From Hyphomicrobium_A sp963726795 (GTDB lineage Bacteria; Pseudomonadota; Alphaproteobacteria; Rhizobiales; Hyphomicrobiaceae), in the NCBI GenBank assembly GCA_963726795.1, contig CAVSDD010000005.1, forward strand, positions 62,001-126,000: 64,000 nucleotides of DNA. The letters are read 5' to 3'. Below are positions 43,700 through 57,824 of this stretch, one piece after another (the stretch's first letter is position 1; the number at the start of each line of letters is the position of its first letter). The position numbers and the translations under genes were made by a program. Below the pieces are notes generated by a model that saw nothing but the letters and a program-made list of their open reading frames with translations, made no database searches and had not been told where the DNA came from.

Positions 43700-46600
43700 A
43701 TGGCCAAAAACATACGCAAAAATTCGAAAAAAACCGCCACAAGCGGTAGTGCGGACGGCCGCCTGGACGTCAAGGCGTTGGCGCGGGCTGTCGGACTTAG
43801 CTTCGATGGACTTGCCCTGTCACCTACGGGCAGGAGCGCGCTAAATACCGCTCCCGATCAAGCCGCGGGCCAATCGGAGCAGCACGACCGGCTGGCCGGC
43901 GGCAAGCCTCAAATCACAAATGGCCCCGATGTTGCTCGCTCGGCGGGGGTCGAGACGGGCAATAATGCCGGCGATAATGCGGTCGGCCGCGGAAATATCG
44001 CTGACCGTGTCGCGGACACAAAGCCCACTGGCTTCGAGACCGGACATTCCACGCCAGGAGCGGCGGGAAGCGCTGCCTCTCAATCGCTCATTAACGGTTT
44101 GGCGGTCGCCGAAAACGTGTCAGCGCGACCAAGCGATGGTGGAAGGGCAGCGGGGGCCACAGACATTAACGCGATTGAGTTTGGGGCGCCTGGTCAAGCG
44201 GGATCCGGTACCTCTGGCAGTGACTTTGTAAGGTTTGCCGTCGGGACCGGAACGGCAGCGGCCCCGGCAGCCTCGAATGGCACTGCGACCACGACCGATA
44301 CCACCATCAATCTATCTGCCTCGACCCAGACCGAGGGTTCGAGCGCCAGCTACGTGTTCACGGCGACGCTGTCGGATGCCTCGCAAGGCGTGACGACGAT
44401 CCACACCGACCAGGGCGACATCACGATCGCCGATGGCGCCACGACTGGCACGCTCACGATCGCGGCCGGCAACGGCGAGGACGTGTACCAGGATGCCTCC
44501 AGCCTGACGGCGACGATCACCGGCGTATCGGGCGGCAACTTCGAGCACCTTGTGGTTGGCTCCGGCACGGCGACGGCCAACGTCACCGACACCATCACCG
44601 ACGCGACGGTGAGCCTATCGGCCTCGACCCAGACCGAGGGCTCGAGCGCCAGCTACGTGTTCACGGCGACGCTGTCGGATGCCTCGCAAGGCGTGACGAC
44701 GATCCACACCGACCAGGGCGACATCACGATCGCCGATGGCGCCACGACTGGCACGCTCACGATCGCGGCCGGCAACGGCGAGGACGTGTACCAGGATGCC
44801 TCCAGCCTGACGGCGACGATCACCGGCGTATCGGGCGGCAACTTCGAGCACCTGGTGGTCGGCTCCGGCACGGCGACGGCCAACGTCACCGACACGATAA
44901 CGGACGCGACGGTGAGCCTATCTGCCTCGACCCAGACCGAGGGTTCGAGCGCCAGCTACGTGTTCACGGCGACGCTGTCGGACGCCTCGCAAGGCGTGAC
45001 GACGATCCACACCGACCAGGGCGACATCACGATCGCCGATGGCGCCACGACTGGCACGCTCACGATCGCGGCCGGCAACGGCGAGGACGTGTACCAGGAT
45101 GCCTCCAGCCTGACGGCGACGATCACCGGCGTATCGGGCGGCAACTTCGAGCACCTGGTGGTCGGCTCCGGCACGGCGACGGCCAACGTCACCGACACGA
45201 TCACCGACGCGACGGTGAGCCTATCCGCCTCGACCCAGACCGAGGGTTCGAGCGCCAGCTACGTGTTCACGGCGACGCTGTCGGATGCCTCGCAAGGCGT
45301 GACGACGATCCACACCGACCAGGGCGACATCACGATCGCCGATGGCGCCACGACTGGCACGCTCACGATCGCGGCCGGCAACGGCGAGGACGTGTACCAG
45401 GATGCCTCCAGCCTGACGGCGACGATCACCGGCGTGTCTGGGGGCAACTTCGAGCACCTGGTGGTCGGCTCCGGCACGGCGACGGCCAACGTCACCGACA
45501 CCATCACCGACGCGACGGTGAGCCTATCGGCCTCGACCCAGACCGAGGGTTCGAGCGCCAGCTACGTGTTCACGGCGACGCTGTCGGATGCCTCGCAAGG
45601 CGTGACGACGATCCACACCGACCAGGGCGACATCACGATCGCCGATGGCGCCACGACTGGCACGCTCACGATCGCGGCCGGCAACGGCGAGGACGTGTAC
45701 CAGGATGCCTCCAGCCTGACGGCGACGATCACCGGCGTGTCGGGCGGCAACTTCGAGCACCTGGTGGTTGGCTCCGGCACGGCGACGGCCAACGTCACCG
45801 ACACCATCACCGACGCGACGGTGAGCCTATCTGCCTCGACCCAGACCGAGGGCTCGAGCGCCAGCTACGTGTTCACGGCGACGCTGTCGGACGCCTCGCA
45901 AGGCGTGACGACGATCCACACCGACCAGGGCGACATCACGATCGCCGATGGCGCCACGACTGGCACGCTCACGATCGCGGCCGGCAACGGCGAGGACGTG
46001 TACCAGGATGCCTCCAGCCTGACGGCGACGATCACCGGCGTGTCTGGGCGGCAACTTCGAGCACCTGGTGGTCGGCTCCGGCACGGCGACGGCCAACGTC
46101 ACCGACACCATCACCGACGCGACGGTGAGCCTATCCGCCTCGACCCAGACCGAGGGCTCGAGCGCCAGCTACGTGTTCACGGCGACGCTGTCGGATGCCT
46201 CGCAAGGCGTGACGACGATCCACACCGACCAGGGCGACATCACGATCGCCGATGGCGCCACGACTGGCACGCTCACGATCGCGGCCGGCAACGGCGAGGA
46301 CGTGTACCAGGATGCCTCCAGCCTGACGGCGACGATCACCGGCGTGTCTGGGGGCAACTTCGAGCACCTGGTGGTCGGCTCCGGCACGGCGACGGCCAAC
46401 GTCACCGACACCATCACCGACGCGACGGTGAGCCTATCTGCCTCGACCCAGACCGAGGGCTCGAGCGCCAGCTACGTGTTCACGGCGACGCTGTCGGATG
46501 CCTCGCAAGGCGTGACGACGATCCACACCGACCAGGGCGACATCACGATCGCCGATGGCGCCGACGACTGGCACGCTCACGATCGCGGCCGGCAACGGCG

Positions 46601-49600
46601 AGGACGTGTACCAGGATGCCTCCAGCCTGACGGCGACGATCACCGGCGTGTCGGGCGGCAACTTCGAGCACCTGGTGGTCGGCTCCGGCACGGCGACGGC
46701 CAACGTCACCGACACGATCACCGACGCGACGGTGAGCCTATCCGCCTCGACCCAGACCGAGGGTTCGAGCGCCAGCTACGTGTTCACGGCGACGCTGTCG
46801 GACGCCTCGCAAGGCGTGACGACGATCCACACCGACCAGGGCGACATCACGATCGCCGATGGCGCCACGACTGGCACGCTCACGATCGCGGCCGGCAACG
46901 GCGAGGACGTGTACCAGGATGCCTCCAGCCTGACGGCGACGATCACCGGCGTGTCTGGGGGCAACTTCGAGCACCTGGTGGTCGGCTCCGGCACGGCGAC
47001 GGCCAACGTCACCGACACGATCACCGACGCGACGGTTCTGTTGGATGACGCCTTGGCTGGCTCAACCCCGGGCACCGCCACCATCACGGCACATCTGGAT
47101 AGCGCCGTTACCGGCAGTGACTTGCTGCTCAATCTGTCGAATGGCGCCACGATCACCATCGCCGTTGGTGCAACCAGCGGCACATCTGCCCCATTCTCGG
47201 CGATTGCCGACGCCACGATCTCGATCGCCTCGGCGTCAGGCGGCAATTTTCGAGTCGCTTGTCACCTCGGATACGTCCGAGATGTCGGTCAACAACGCGC
47301 CGGTCAACGGCGTGCCGGGCGCCCAGACGGTTGCCGAGGATACCAACCTCTCGATCACCGGCCTATCCATCAGCGATGCCGACGCGAACGGCGCATCCAA
47401 CATCACCACCACGCTTTCAGTGGCACACGGTACGCTGACCGTTTTGTCCGCAGGCGGTGCGGCCGTCTCTGGGTCAGGCACGTCGTCGGTTACACTTACC
47501 GGCACGGTTGACCAGATCAACGCGACGCTGGCGGCGGCCGATAACGTGGTCTATCGCGGCGTCAGTGATTACAATGGCAGCGATACGCTCACGGTCACGA
47601 CGGACGATCACGGAAACACGGGAATTGATCCTGGCCTGTCGGGTGCCGCCAATAGTGAGCAGGCCAGCGATACGGTGTCGATCGCGATCACGGCGGTGAA
47701 CGACGCGCCGGTGGCGACGATCACCCCGGCCAGCTACTCCAACACCGAGCAGGTCGCGCTCAACCTCAAGAACAACGGCCTGTCGATCAGCTGACGCCGA
47801 CGCCGGCTCGGGCTCGATGACGGTGACGCTGGCCGTGACCGAGGGCACGCTGACCGTGACCGCCGGCACCAGCGGTGCCATCGGTCACGAACAGCGGCAG
47901 CGTCGTCGGTGACGATCACCGGCACGGTGGCGCAGGTGAATGCGCTGCTGAACACGAACGCCGACAGCGCCGTCTCCTACGTCGACAGCACCGACACCCC
48001 GTCGGCGACGTCGACGCTGACGCTGACGGTGCACGACAACGGCAACACCGGCACCGGCGGCGATCTCGTCTCGACCGCGACCTCGACCATCAACATCACG
48101 GCGGTGAACGACGCGCCGGTGGCGACGATCACCCCGGCGAGCTACTCCAACACCGAGCAGGTCGCGCTCAACCTCAAGAACAACGGCCTGTCGATCAGCG
48201 ACGCCGACGCCGGCTCGGGCTCGATGACGGTGACGCTGGCCGTGACCGAGGGCACGCTGACCGTCACCGCCGGCACCAGCGGTGCCACGGTCACCAACTC
48301 CGGCACGTCGCTCGGTCACGATCACGGGCACGGTGGCGCAGGTGAATGCGCTGCTGAACACCAACGCCGACAGCGCCGGTCTCCTACGTCGACAGCACCG
48401 ACACCCCGTCGGCGACGTCGACGCTGACCCTGACGGTGCACGACAACGGCAACACCGGCACCGGCGGCGATCTCGTCTCGACGGCGACCTCGACCATCAA
48501 CATCACGGCGGTGAACGACGCCCCCGTCGCGACCATCACGCCGGCGAGCTACTCCAACACCGAGCAGGTCGCGCTCAACCTCAAGAACAACGGCCTGTCG
48601 ATCGCCGACGCCGACGCCGGCTCGGGCTCGATGACGGTCACCCTGGCCGTGACCGAGGGCACGCTGACCGTCACCGCCGGCACCAGCGGTGCCACGGTCA
48701 CCAACTCCGGCACGCTCGTCGGTGACGATCACCGGCACGGTGGCGCAGGTGAATGCGCTGCTGAACACGAACGCCGACCAGCACGGTCTCCTACGTCGAC
48801 AGCACCGACACCCCGTCGGCGACGTCGACGCTGACGCTGACCGTGCACGACAACGGCAACACCGGCACCGGCGGCGATCTGGTCTCGACCGCGACCTCGA
48901 CCATCAACATCACGGCGGTGAACGACGCTCCGGTCGCGACCATCACCCCGGCGAGCTACTCCAACACCGAGCAGGTTGCGCTCAACCTCAAGAACAACGG
49001 CCTGTCGATCGCTGACGCCGACGCCGGCTCGGGCTCGATGACGGTCACCCTGGCCGTGACCGAGGGCACGCTCACCGTCACCACCGGCACCAGCGGCGCG
49101 ACGGTCACCAACTCCGGCAGCTCGTCGGTCACGATCACCGGCACGGTGGCGCAGGTCAATGCGCTGCTGAACACGAACCCCGGCAGCACCGTCTCCTACG
49201 TCGACAACACGGATACCCCGTCGGCCACGTCGACGCTGACGCTGACGGTGCACGACAACGGCAACACCGGCACCGGCGGCGATCTCGTCTCGACGGCGAC
49301 CTCGACCATCAACATCACGGCGGTGAACGACGCCCCGGTGGCGACCATCACCCCGGCGAGCTACTCCAACACCGAGCAGGTCGCGCTCAACCTCAAGAAC
49401 AACGGCCTGTCGATCGCTGACGCCGACGCCGGCTCCGGCTCCATGACGGTGACCCTGGCCGTGACCGAGGGCACGCTGACCGTCACCGCCGGCACCAGCG
49501 GCGCGACGGTCACCAACTCCGGCAGCTCGTCGGTGACGATCACCGGACGGTCTCCTACGTCGACAGCACGGACACGCCGTCGGCGACGTCGACGCTGACG

Positions 49601-52600
49601 CTGACGGTGCACGACAACGGCAACACCGGCACCGGCGGCGATCTGGTCTCGACCGCGACGTCGACCATCAACATCACGGCGGTGAACGACGCCCGTCGCG
49701 ACGATCACGCCGGCGAGCTACTCCAACACCGAGCAGGTCGGCTCAACCTCAAGAACAACGGCCTGTCGATCTCCGACGCCGACGCCGGCTCCGGCTCGAT
49801 GACGGTCACGCTGGCCGTGACCGAGGGCACGCTGACCGTCACCGCCGGCACCAGCGGCGCGTCGGTCTCGGGCAGCGGAGCTCGTCCGTCACGATCACGG
49901 GCACGGTGGCGCAGGTGAATGCGCTGCTGAACTCCAACGCGACCTCGCACGGTCTCCTACGTCGACAGCACCGACACCCCGTCGGCGACGTCGACGCTGA
50001 CGCTGACGGTGCACGACAACGGCAACACCGGCACCGGCGGCGACCTCGTCTCCACCGCGACCTCGACCATCAACATCACGGCGGTGAACGACGCGCCGGT
50101 GGCGACGATCACGCCGGCGAGCTACTCCAACACCGAGCAGGTTGCGCTCAACCTCAAGAACAACGGCCTGTCGATCGCTGACGCCGACGCCGGCTCGGGC
50201 TCCATGACGGTGACGCTGGCCGTCACCGAGGGCACGCTGACCGTCACCGCCGGCACCAGCGGCGCCACGGTCACCAACTCCGGCACGTCGTCGGTGACGA
50301 TCACCGGCACGGTGGCGCAGGTGAATGCGCTGCTGAACACGAACGCGACGAGCGCCGGTCTCCTACGTCGACAGCACCGACACGCCGTCGGCGACGTCGA
50401 CGCTGACGCTGACCGTGCACGACAACGGCAACACCGGCACCGGCGGCGATCTCGTCTCGACGGCGACCTCGACCATCAACATCACCGCGGTGAACGACGC
50501 CCCGGTGGCGACGATCACCCCGGCGAGCTACTCCAACACCGAGCAGGTTGCGCTCAACCTCAAGAACAACGGCCTGTCGATCGCCGACGCCGACGCCGGC
50601 TCGGGCTCGATGACGGTCACCCTGGCCGTGACCGAGGGCACGCTCACCGTCACCGCCGGCACCAGCGGCGCGACCGTCACCAACTCCGGCACGCTCGTCG
50701 GTGACGATCACCGGCACGGTGGCGCAGGTCAACGCGCTGCTGAACACGAACGCCGACCGAGCACGGTCTCCTACGTCGACAGCACCGACACCCCGTCGGC
50801 GACGTCGACGCTGACCCTGACGGTGCACGACAACGGCAACACCGGCACCGGCGGCGATCTGGTCTCGACGGCGACCTCGACCATCAACATCACGGCGGTG
50901 AACGACGCGCCGGTGGCGACGATCACGCCGGCGAGCTACTCCAACACCGAGCAGGTTGCGCTCAACCTCAAGAGCAACGGCCTGTCGATCGCTGACGCCG
51001 ACGCCGGCTCGGGCTCGATGACGGTCACCCTGGCCGTGACCGAGGGCACGCTCACCGTCACCGCCGGCACCAGCGGCGCGACGGTCACGGACAGCGGCAC
51101 GTCGTCGGTGACGATCACCGGCACGGTGGCGCAGGTGAATGCGCTGCTGAACACGAACCCCGGCAGCACCGTCTCCTACGTCGACAGCACCGATACGCCG
51201 TCGGCGACGTCGACGCTGACGCTGACCGTGCACGACAACGGCAACACCGGCACCGGCGGCGATCTGGTCTCGACCGCGACGTCGACCATCAACATCACGG
51301 CGGTGAACGACGCTCCGGTCGCGACCATCACGCCGGCGAGCTACTCCAACACCGAGCAGGTCGCGCTCAACCTCAAGAACAACGGCCTGTCGATCGCTGA
51401 CGCCGACGCCGGCTCGGGCTCGATGACGGTCACCCTGGCCGTGACCGAGGGCACGCTGACCGTCACCGCCGGCACCAGCGGCGCCACGGTCACCAACTCC
51501 GGCACGTCGTCGGTGACGATCACCGGCACGGTGGCGCAGGTCAACGCGCTGCTGAACACGAACGCCGACAGCACCGGTCTCCTACGTCGACAGCACCGAC
51601 ACGCCGTCGGCGACGTCGACGCTGACGCTGACGGTGCACGACAACGGCAACACCGGCACCGGCGGCGATCTCGTCTCGACCGCGACCTCGACCATCAACA
51701 TCACGGCGGTGAACGACGCTCCGGTGGCGACGATCACGCCCGGCGAGCTACTCCAACACCGAGCAGGTCGCGCTCAACCTCAAGAACAACGGCCTGTCGA
51801 TCAGCGACGTCGACGCCGGCTCGGGCTCCATGACGGTGACGCTGGCCGTGACCGAGGGCACGCTGACCGTGACCGCCGGCACCAGCGGCGCCGTCGGTCA
51901 CCAACTCCGGCACGTCGTCGGTGACGATCACCGGCACGGTGGCGCAGGTCAACGCGCTGCTGAACTCCAACGCCGACCAGCGACGGTCTCCTACGTCGAC
52001 AGCACCGACACCCCGTCGGCGCACCTCGACGCTGACGCTGACGGTGCACGACAACGGCAACACCGGCACCGGCGGCGATCTCGTCTCGACCGCGACCTCG
52101 ACCATCAACATCACGGCGGTGAACGACGCCCCGGTGGCGACGATCACCCCGGCGAGCTACTCCAACACCGAGCAGGTTGCGCTCAACCTCAAGAACAACG
52201 GCCTGTCGATCGCTGACGCCGACGCCGGCTCGGGCTCGATGACGGTGACGCTGGCCGTGACCGAGGGCACGCTGACCGTGACCGCCGGCACCAGCGGCGC
52301 GACGGTCACGAACTCCGGCACGCTCGTCCGTCACGATCACCGGCACGGTGGCGCAGGTCAATGCGCTGCTGAACACCAACGCCGGCAGCACGGTCTCCTA
52401 CGTCGACAGCACCGACACCCCGTCGGCGACGTCGACGCTGACGCTGACGGTGCACGACAACGGCAACACCGGCACCGGCGGCGATCTCGTCTCGACCGCG
52501 ACCTCGACCATCAACATCACGGCGGTGAACGACGCGCCGGTGGCGACCATCACCCCGGCGAGCTACTCCAACACCGAGCAGGTCGCGCTCAACCTCAAGA

Positions 52601-55600
52601 ACAACGGCCTGTCGATCGCTGACGCCGACGCCGGCTCGGGCTCGATGACGGTCACCCTGGCCGTGACCGAGGGCACGCTCACCGTCACCACCGGCACCAG
52701 CGGTGCGACGGTCACCAACTCCGGCAGCTCGTCGGTGACGATCACCGGCACGGTGGCGCAGGTCAATGCGCTGCTGAACACGAACCCCGGCAGCACGGTC
52801 TCCTACGTCGACAACACCGACACCCCGTCGGCGACCTCGACGCTGACGCTGACGGTGCACGACAACGGCAACACCGGCACCGGCGGCGATCTCGTCTCGA
52901 CCGCGACCTCGACCATCAACATCACGGCGGTGAACGACGCGCCGGTGGCGACGATCACCCCGGCGAGCTACTCCAACACCGAGCAGGTTGCGCTCAACCT
53001 CAAGAACAACGGCCTGTCGATCGCTGACGCCGACGCCGGCTCGGGCTCCATGACGGTGACGCTGGCCGTGACCGAGGGCACGCTGACCGTCACCACCGGC
53101 ACCAGCGGCGCGACCGTCACCAACTCCGGCAGCGTCGTCGGTGACGATCACCGGCACGGTGGCGCAGGTGAATGCGCTGCTGAACACGAACCCCGGCAGC
53201 GCCGGTCTCCTACGTCGACAGCACCGACACGCCGTCGGCCACCTCGACGCTGACGCTGACGGTGCACGACAACGGCAACACCGGCACCGGCGGCGATCTC
53301 GTCTCCACCGCGACCTCGACCATCAACATCACGGCGGTGAACGACGCGCCGGTGGCGACGATCACCCCGGCCAGCTATTCCAACACCGAGCAGGTCGCGC
53401 TCAACCTCAAGAACAACGGCCTGTCGATCTCCGACGCCGACGCCGGCTCCGGCTCCATGACGGTGACGCTGGCCGTGACCGAGGGCACGCTGACCGTCAC
53501 CGCCGGCACCAGCGGTGCCGTCGTCACCAACTCCGGCAGCTCGTCGGTGACGATCACGGGCACGGTGGCGCAGGTGAACGCGCTGCTGAACTCCAACGCG
53601 ACCTCGACGGTCTCCTACGTCGACAGCACCGACACCCCGTCGGCGACGTCGACGCTGACCCTGACGGTGCACGACAACGGCAACACCGGCACCGGTGGTG
53701 ACCTCGTCTCCACCGCGACCTCGACCATCAACATCACGGCGGTGAACGACGCCCCTGTCGCGACCATCACGCCGGTGAGCTACTCAGCGACCGAGCAGGT
53801 CTCCGTCAGTCTCAAGAACACCGGCATTTCGATCAGCGACGCGGACGCTGGATCGGGATCTATGACGGTCACCTTGGCGGTCGCCGAGGGCACGCTGACA
53901 TTGACGGCCGGTACCAGCGGCGCGCTGGTGACGAACTCCGGTACCTCGTCAGTGACCATCACCGGCACCGTCGCTCAGATCAATGCGTTGTTGAACACCA
54001 ACGCGACCAGCACGGTCAGCTACATCGACAGCACGGACGCGCCGAGCGCGACGTCGACGCTGACCTTGACCGTGCACGACAACGGCAACACCGGCACCGG
54101 CGGCGATCTCGTTTCGACCGACACGTCGACCATCAACATCACGGCGGTGAACGACGCCCCGGTATTTTCGGCCACTAGCAGCCTGCTCACGGTGGTGACC
54201 AATGCCGGCGCCAGCGGCAACGTGGCATTCTCAGAGGCGGCATTAGCGGCCTACTTCACCGATCCCGACAGCCCGGCGGTTGGCATCAATACCCTGGCTG
54301 TCACGGGCGGGACCTTGACGAGCGCAACGGGTACAGGGTTAGGAACAGCCAACGTCGGAACGGTTGGCACGATTACCATTACTGACAATTCAACGTTGAG
54401 CGGCACATTCACGGCAACCGCCACCGACGGGTCAGCAACCAGCAGTGCTGCAACGGTGACGTTCACGAATTCTGCCACGTCAACCACATCGTTGACTGCC
54501 GCGGCGAGCGGCGACTCGATTATCGTCAACGATCAGACCGCCGGCGCAACGATGACGGGTGGCTCGGGCAGCGATTACTTTATCGGCAACTCGGGTGCCG
54601 ACATTATTGTTGGCGCCCAGAACGACAAGCTCTTCGACGGCGGCGGCGGTACCGACACGCTCAGATTTGCTGCCAACTTCACAAGCGCCAGCGATGCGCA
54701 AATCGTCAACATCGAGAACGTCACGCTCACGGCGGCCGCGACGCTGAACCTCTCCAATCAGACCGAAGGGTTCACCATCACGGGTTCGTCGGGCATCGAC
54801 TCGATCACAGGCGGCAGCGGCAATGACATCATCGTTGGCGCGGTGAATGACACGCTGCTTGACGGCGGGCTCGGTACCGACACCCTCAATGTGGGCGCGA
54901 GCTTCACCAGCACCAGCGACGCGCAGATCGTCAACATCGAGAATGTCACGCTCACGGCGGCCGCGACGCTGAACCTCTCCAATCAGACCGAAGGGTTCAC
55001 CATCACGGGCTCGTCGGGCATCGACTCGATCACCGGCGGCAGCGGCAATGACATCATCGTTGGCGCTGTGAACGACACGCTGCTCGACGGCGGGATCGGC
55101 ACCGACACGCTCAAAGTCGGCGCCAACTTCACGAGCACCAGCAACGCACAGATCGCAAATATCGAGAACGTCACCCTGACCGCATCTGGTCTCACGCTCA
55201 ATCTGAGCAACCAGACGGAAGGCTTCACCATCACCGGCTTGTCTGGAGCCAACACCATTACGGGCGGTTCTGGCGCCAATTCCATCACCGGCGGGTCGGG
55301 CGCCGACACGATTGTTGGCGCTCAGAACGATACGCTGCTCGATGGTGGTCTCGGCACCGACACGCTCAACGTCGGCGCAAGCTTTACCAGCACGAGCGAC
55401 GCTCAGATCGTCGGCATTGAGAACATTACGCTTACGGCGACCGGGACGACTCTCAACCTGACCAATCAGAGCGAAGATCTCAACATCACTGGGTCGACCG
55501 GCACGGATATCATCACCGGCGGAAGCGGCGACGATACCATCACCGGTGGCCTTGGTGCCGACACCATGACGGGCGGGGCGGGCGCGGACAGGTTCGTTAT

Positions 55601-57537
55601 CAATACCGGGCAGTCGATCGGCACAATTGGCGGCAGCGGAAATTCCGGCACGATAACGGGCTACGACGTCATCACGGATTTCGAAACCGGCACAGATACG
55701 CTCGACCTGCAAGGCACGCCCGTCGGGGCGCCAAACACCAGTGGCTTCAGCGGAACTGCCTCCACTTTGACGATTGCCGGTCAAACAGTGAAGTCGGCCG
55801 CAATCTCCAACGGTATCATTACGTTTGATGATTCTTTCGCTTACACGTCTGCACTCAGTCTGACCTCCCTGGCGAATGTTGCAGCCGTCGTCCAGTTCAT
55901 GACGAAGACGAGTGGCGGCATCGGTTATACGGCGGCCTTTACGGCCAACATCAGTGGCGTCGCGCATACCTACATCTACGAGCAACTTTCGTCGGGTACG
56001 CCGGCGTCGACGAGCGACTATCTCCTCGTTGACTTGGCAAACGTGACGCTGACGAGCGGCGGCGCGAGCTTGACCTCACTCATTTCGGCGGGGCGGATTG
56101 CACCAGCCGGTGTCGCCGGCGCGCCGATCAATCTGGCGCTGCATGAACCCACCGACCATGTCGGCGCGGTGACGGTGACGATAGCCGGAGTGCCGGACGG
56201 CTGGAGCCTGAGCGAAGGCAGTCGCAACGCCGACGGATCTTGGACCGCCAATACCGATCACGTGGGTGCGCTGACGATCTCAACTCCCGCGGATTATGTG
56301 GGTGCGACGGCGTTCCACGTCACAATGGACTGGACACATGCGGATGGATCAATCGGGTCTACAACGCTAGTCGACAACGTTGAAGCCTATGCGCCGGGCA
56401 ATCCGATCTTCGCCATCGCCGGTGACGACAACCTGACGGGCTCGGCTGGAAACGATCTCATGGTGTTCGGCCAACCGATCAGCCACGACACGGTTTACAA
56501 TTTCGATGCCGGCGCACGACCAGGTCGACCTGCTCGGATTTGCCGGCACGACAAACTACGCCGATGTTGCCTCGCACCTGTCCAACGACGCCGGCGGCAA
56601 CGCCGTGCTCGACCTGGGCGACGGCATGTCAATCACATTTGCGGGCTTGGGTGCGGATTCCCTAAGCGAGTCCAACTTCGTGTTCGACCAAGTGCCGGTG
56701 ACGCACAACACCGGCAACATGGTGTTGGGCAATGGATCAATAATGCCGATCTCCGGCATCGTCGAAAACAGCGGCACGATTGCGCTCGACTCCACCGGCA
56801 GCCCAACCGAGCTGCAGATCGTACAGCATGGGCTCACCCTGCAAGGCGGAGGTTCGCTCTCGCTGTCCGACAGCAGTGCAAACATCGTCACGGGCACAAG
56901 CACGGACGTCGTATTGACCAACGTCGACAACACGATCTCGGGTGCGGGCCATCTCGGTGCGGGCAGTATGACGCTGGTCAACCAGGGGACCATAATCGCC
57001 TCGGGTACCAATGCGCTCGAAATCGATACCGGCGCAAACACAATTATTAATTCAGGAACATTGGAGTCCACCGGCAGCGGCGGTCTCGTGCTGCACAGCG
57101 ATCTTTCGAATTCCGGTCTGCTGTGGGCGAACAACAGCAATATCACCGTCGAAGGCAATGTAACCGGCAATGGATCGGCACAAATTGATGGTAACGGCAC
57201 CTTCGTGTTCGACGGCCTGTTCGCCGAAGCGCTGACGATCAATGCAACTGCAAGCGGAACGTTGGTGGTATCCCACGCCTCCTATTTCTCTGGTTCGATT
57301 TCTGGATTCGACGGAAACGACCATATCTTCCTGTCTGACGTTTCGGCCGCGAGCGCCAGCCTGAACTACACTGCTAATGCGGATGGCACCGGCGGCGTGC
57401 TGACCATCAGCGACGGCGCGCATGCTGCAAATATCGCTCTACAGGGCCAATACGACGACGCTGAGTTCCAGCTGTCAGCCAATACAACGGGAGGGACGGC
57501 CATCTCGCTCGTCCCGCATAGCGATCACGTAATGTGA
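43700..57537 (+). CDS. giant LapA/RTX-type repeat adhesin secreted by type I system (many indels in this sequence)
   Basis: If read through, about 4,600 aa. Order: ~200-residue Ala/Gly-rich N-terminus; nine 101-aa LapA-type Ig-like repeats; a transition to a first cadherin-like unit (NNAPVNGVPGAQTVAEDTN); sixteen 135-aa cadherin-like repeats, each starting AVNDAPVATITPASYS; RTX-like Gly/Asp repeats (GGSGNDIIVGA) from ~54546; a C-terminal region with beta-helix-like NSGTL repeats ending in QYDDAEFQLSANTTGG, typical of Rhizobiales type I secreted proteins. Open frames are interrupted by small indels at about 46048, 46562, 47252, through 47.7-53.2 kb, and 56510. No stop interrupts the unit when these are corrected. 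The ATG at 43700 is the first reasonable start. Probable biofilm or host adhesin. Confidence 0.85.
44312..47040 (+). repeat. nine tandem 303-bp repeats (101-aa LapA-type units)
   Basis: Unit starts (CTATC.GCCTCGACC) fall at 44312, 44615, 44918, 45221, 45524, 45827, 46131, 46434 and 46738. Spacing is exactly 303 except two steps of 304, each with one inserted base (TCTGGGCGG near 46048; GCCGACGACTGG near 46562). Copies differ at only a few, mostly third-codon, positions. Confidence 0.95.
47693..54143 (+). repeat. sixteen tandem ~405-bp repeats (135-aa cadherin-like units)
   Basis: Unit starts (GCGGTGAACGAC) at 47693, 48101, 48508, 48915, 49320, 49679, 50081, 50487, 50895, 51300, 51706, 52116, 52522, 52927, 53334 and 53739; the next unit-like start is 54144. 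Five units are exactly 405 bp and open; the others deviate by +1 to +5 or -3, and one has lost ~46 bp (near 49546). The last copy (53739) is the most divergent. Confidence 0.95.
54546..55600 (+). repeat. RTX-like calcium-binding repeats with a 225-bp higher-order unit
   Basis: Motifs such as GGSGSDYFIGNSGAD, GGSGNDIIVGA, GGSGADTIVGAQND and GGSGDDTITGGLGAD alternate with ~75-aa blocks containing NLSNQTEGFTITG. The first blocks are 225 bp apart (54751 and 54976). Such repeats fold on Ca2+ outside the cell and mark type I substrates. Confidence 0.85.
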
Positions 57538-57824
57538 TGATCAGTCTGAAAGACGCGGGGAACGGCGCGCCATTCCGGCACAATCAAGAACGGATTGGTA
57601 TTCGAACCGACCACCGGAAGTTTCGATTATTGGAATAAGCGGCAGCCGAAAGCCGCATTTGTCCTCATATATACGAATGGTTCGCCTCTGCGAGCTGTAA
57701 TAGATTTTCGAAATAGCGCGAATAGACTTGCAGCGTGAATCGGCGGCGAGCCCCGCGGTTTTATCTTAAAGGCGTTTAAAGGGCCGATGGTGTTTACTTG
57801 AGCAGGATGTTTGGGAGCGATGCC

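Noticed and set aside
44312..53672. Many 70-310 codon frames on the minus strand through the repeats
   Set aside because: They are mirror frames of the adhesin repeats, recurring with every unit, with Arg/Val-rich composition and no domain.
44312..54143. Regularly spaced repeats suggesting a CRISPR array
   Set aside because: The units are 303 and 405 bp, contiguous and coding (Ig-like and cadherin-like protein repeats) without short repeats and unique spacers.
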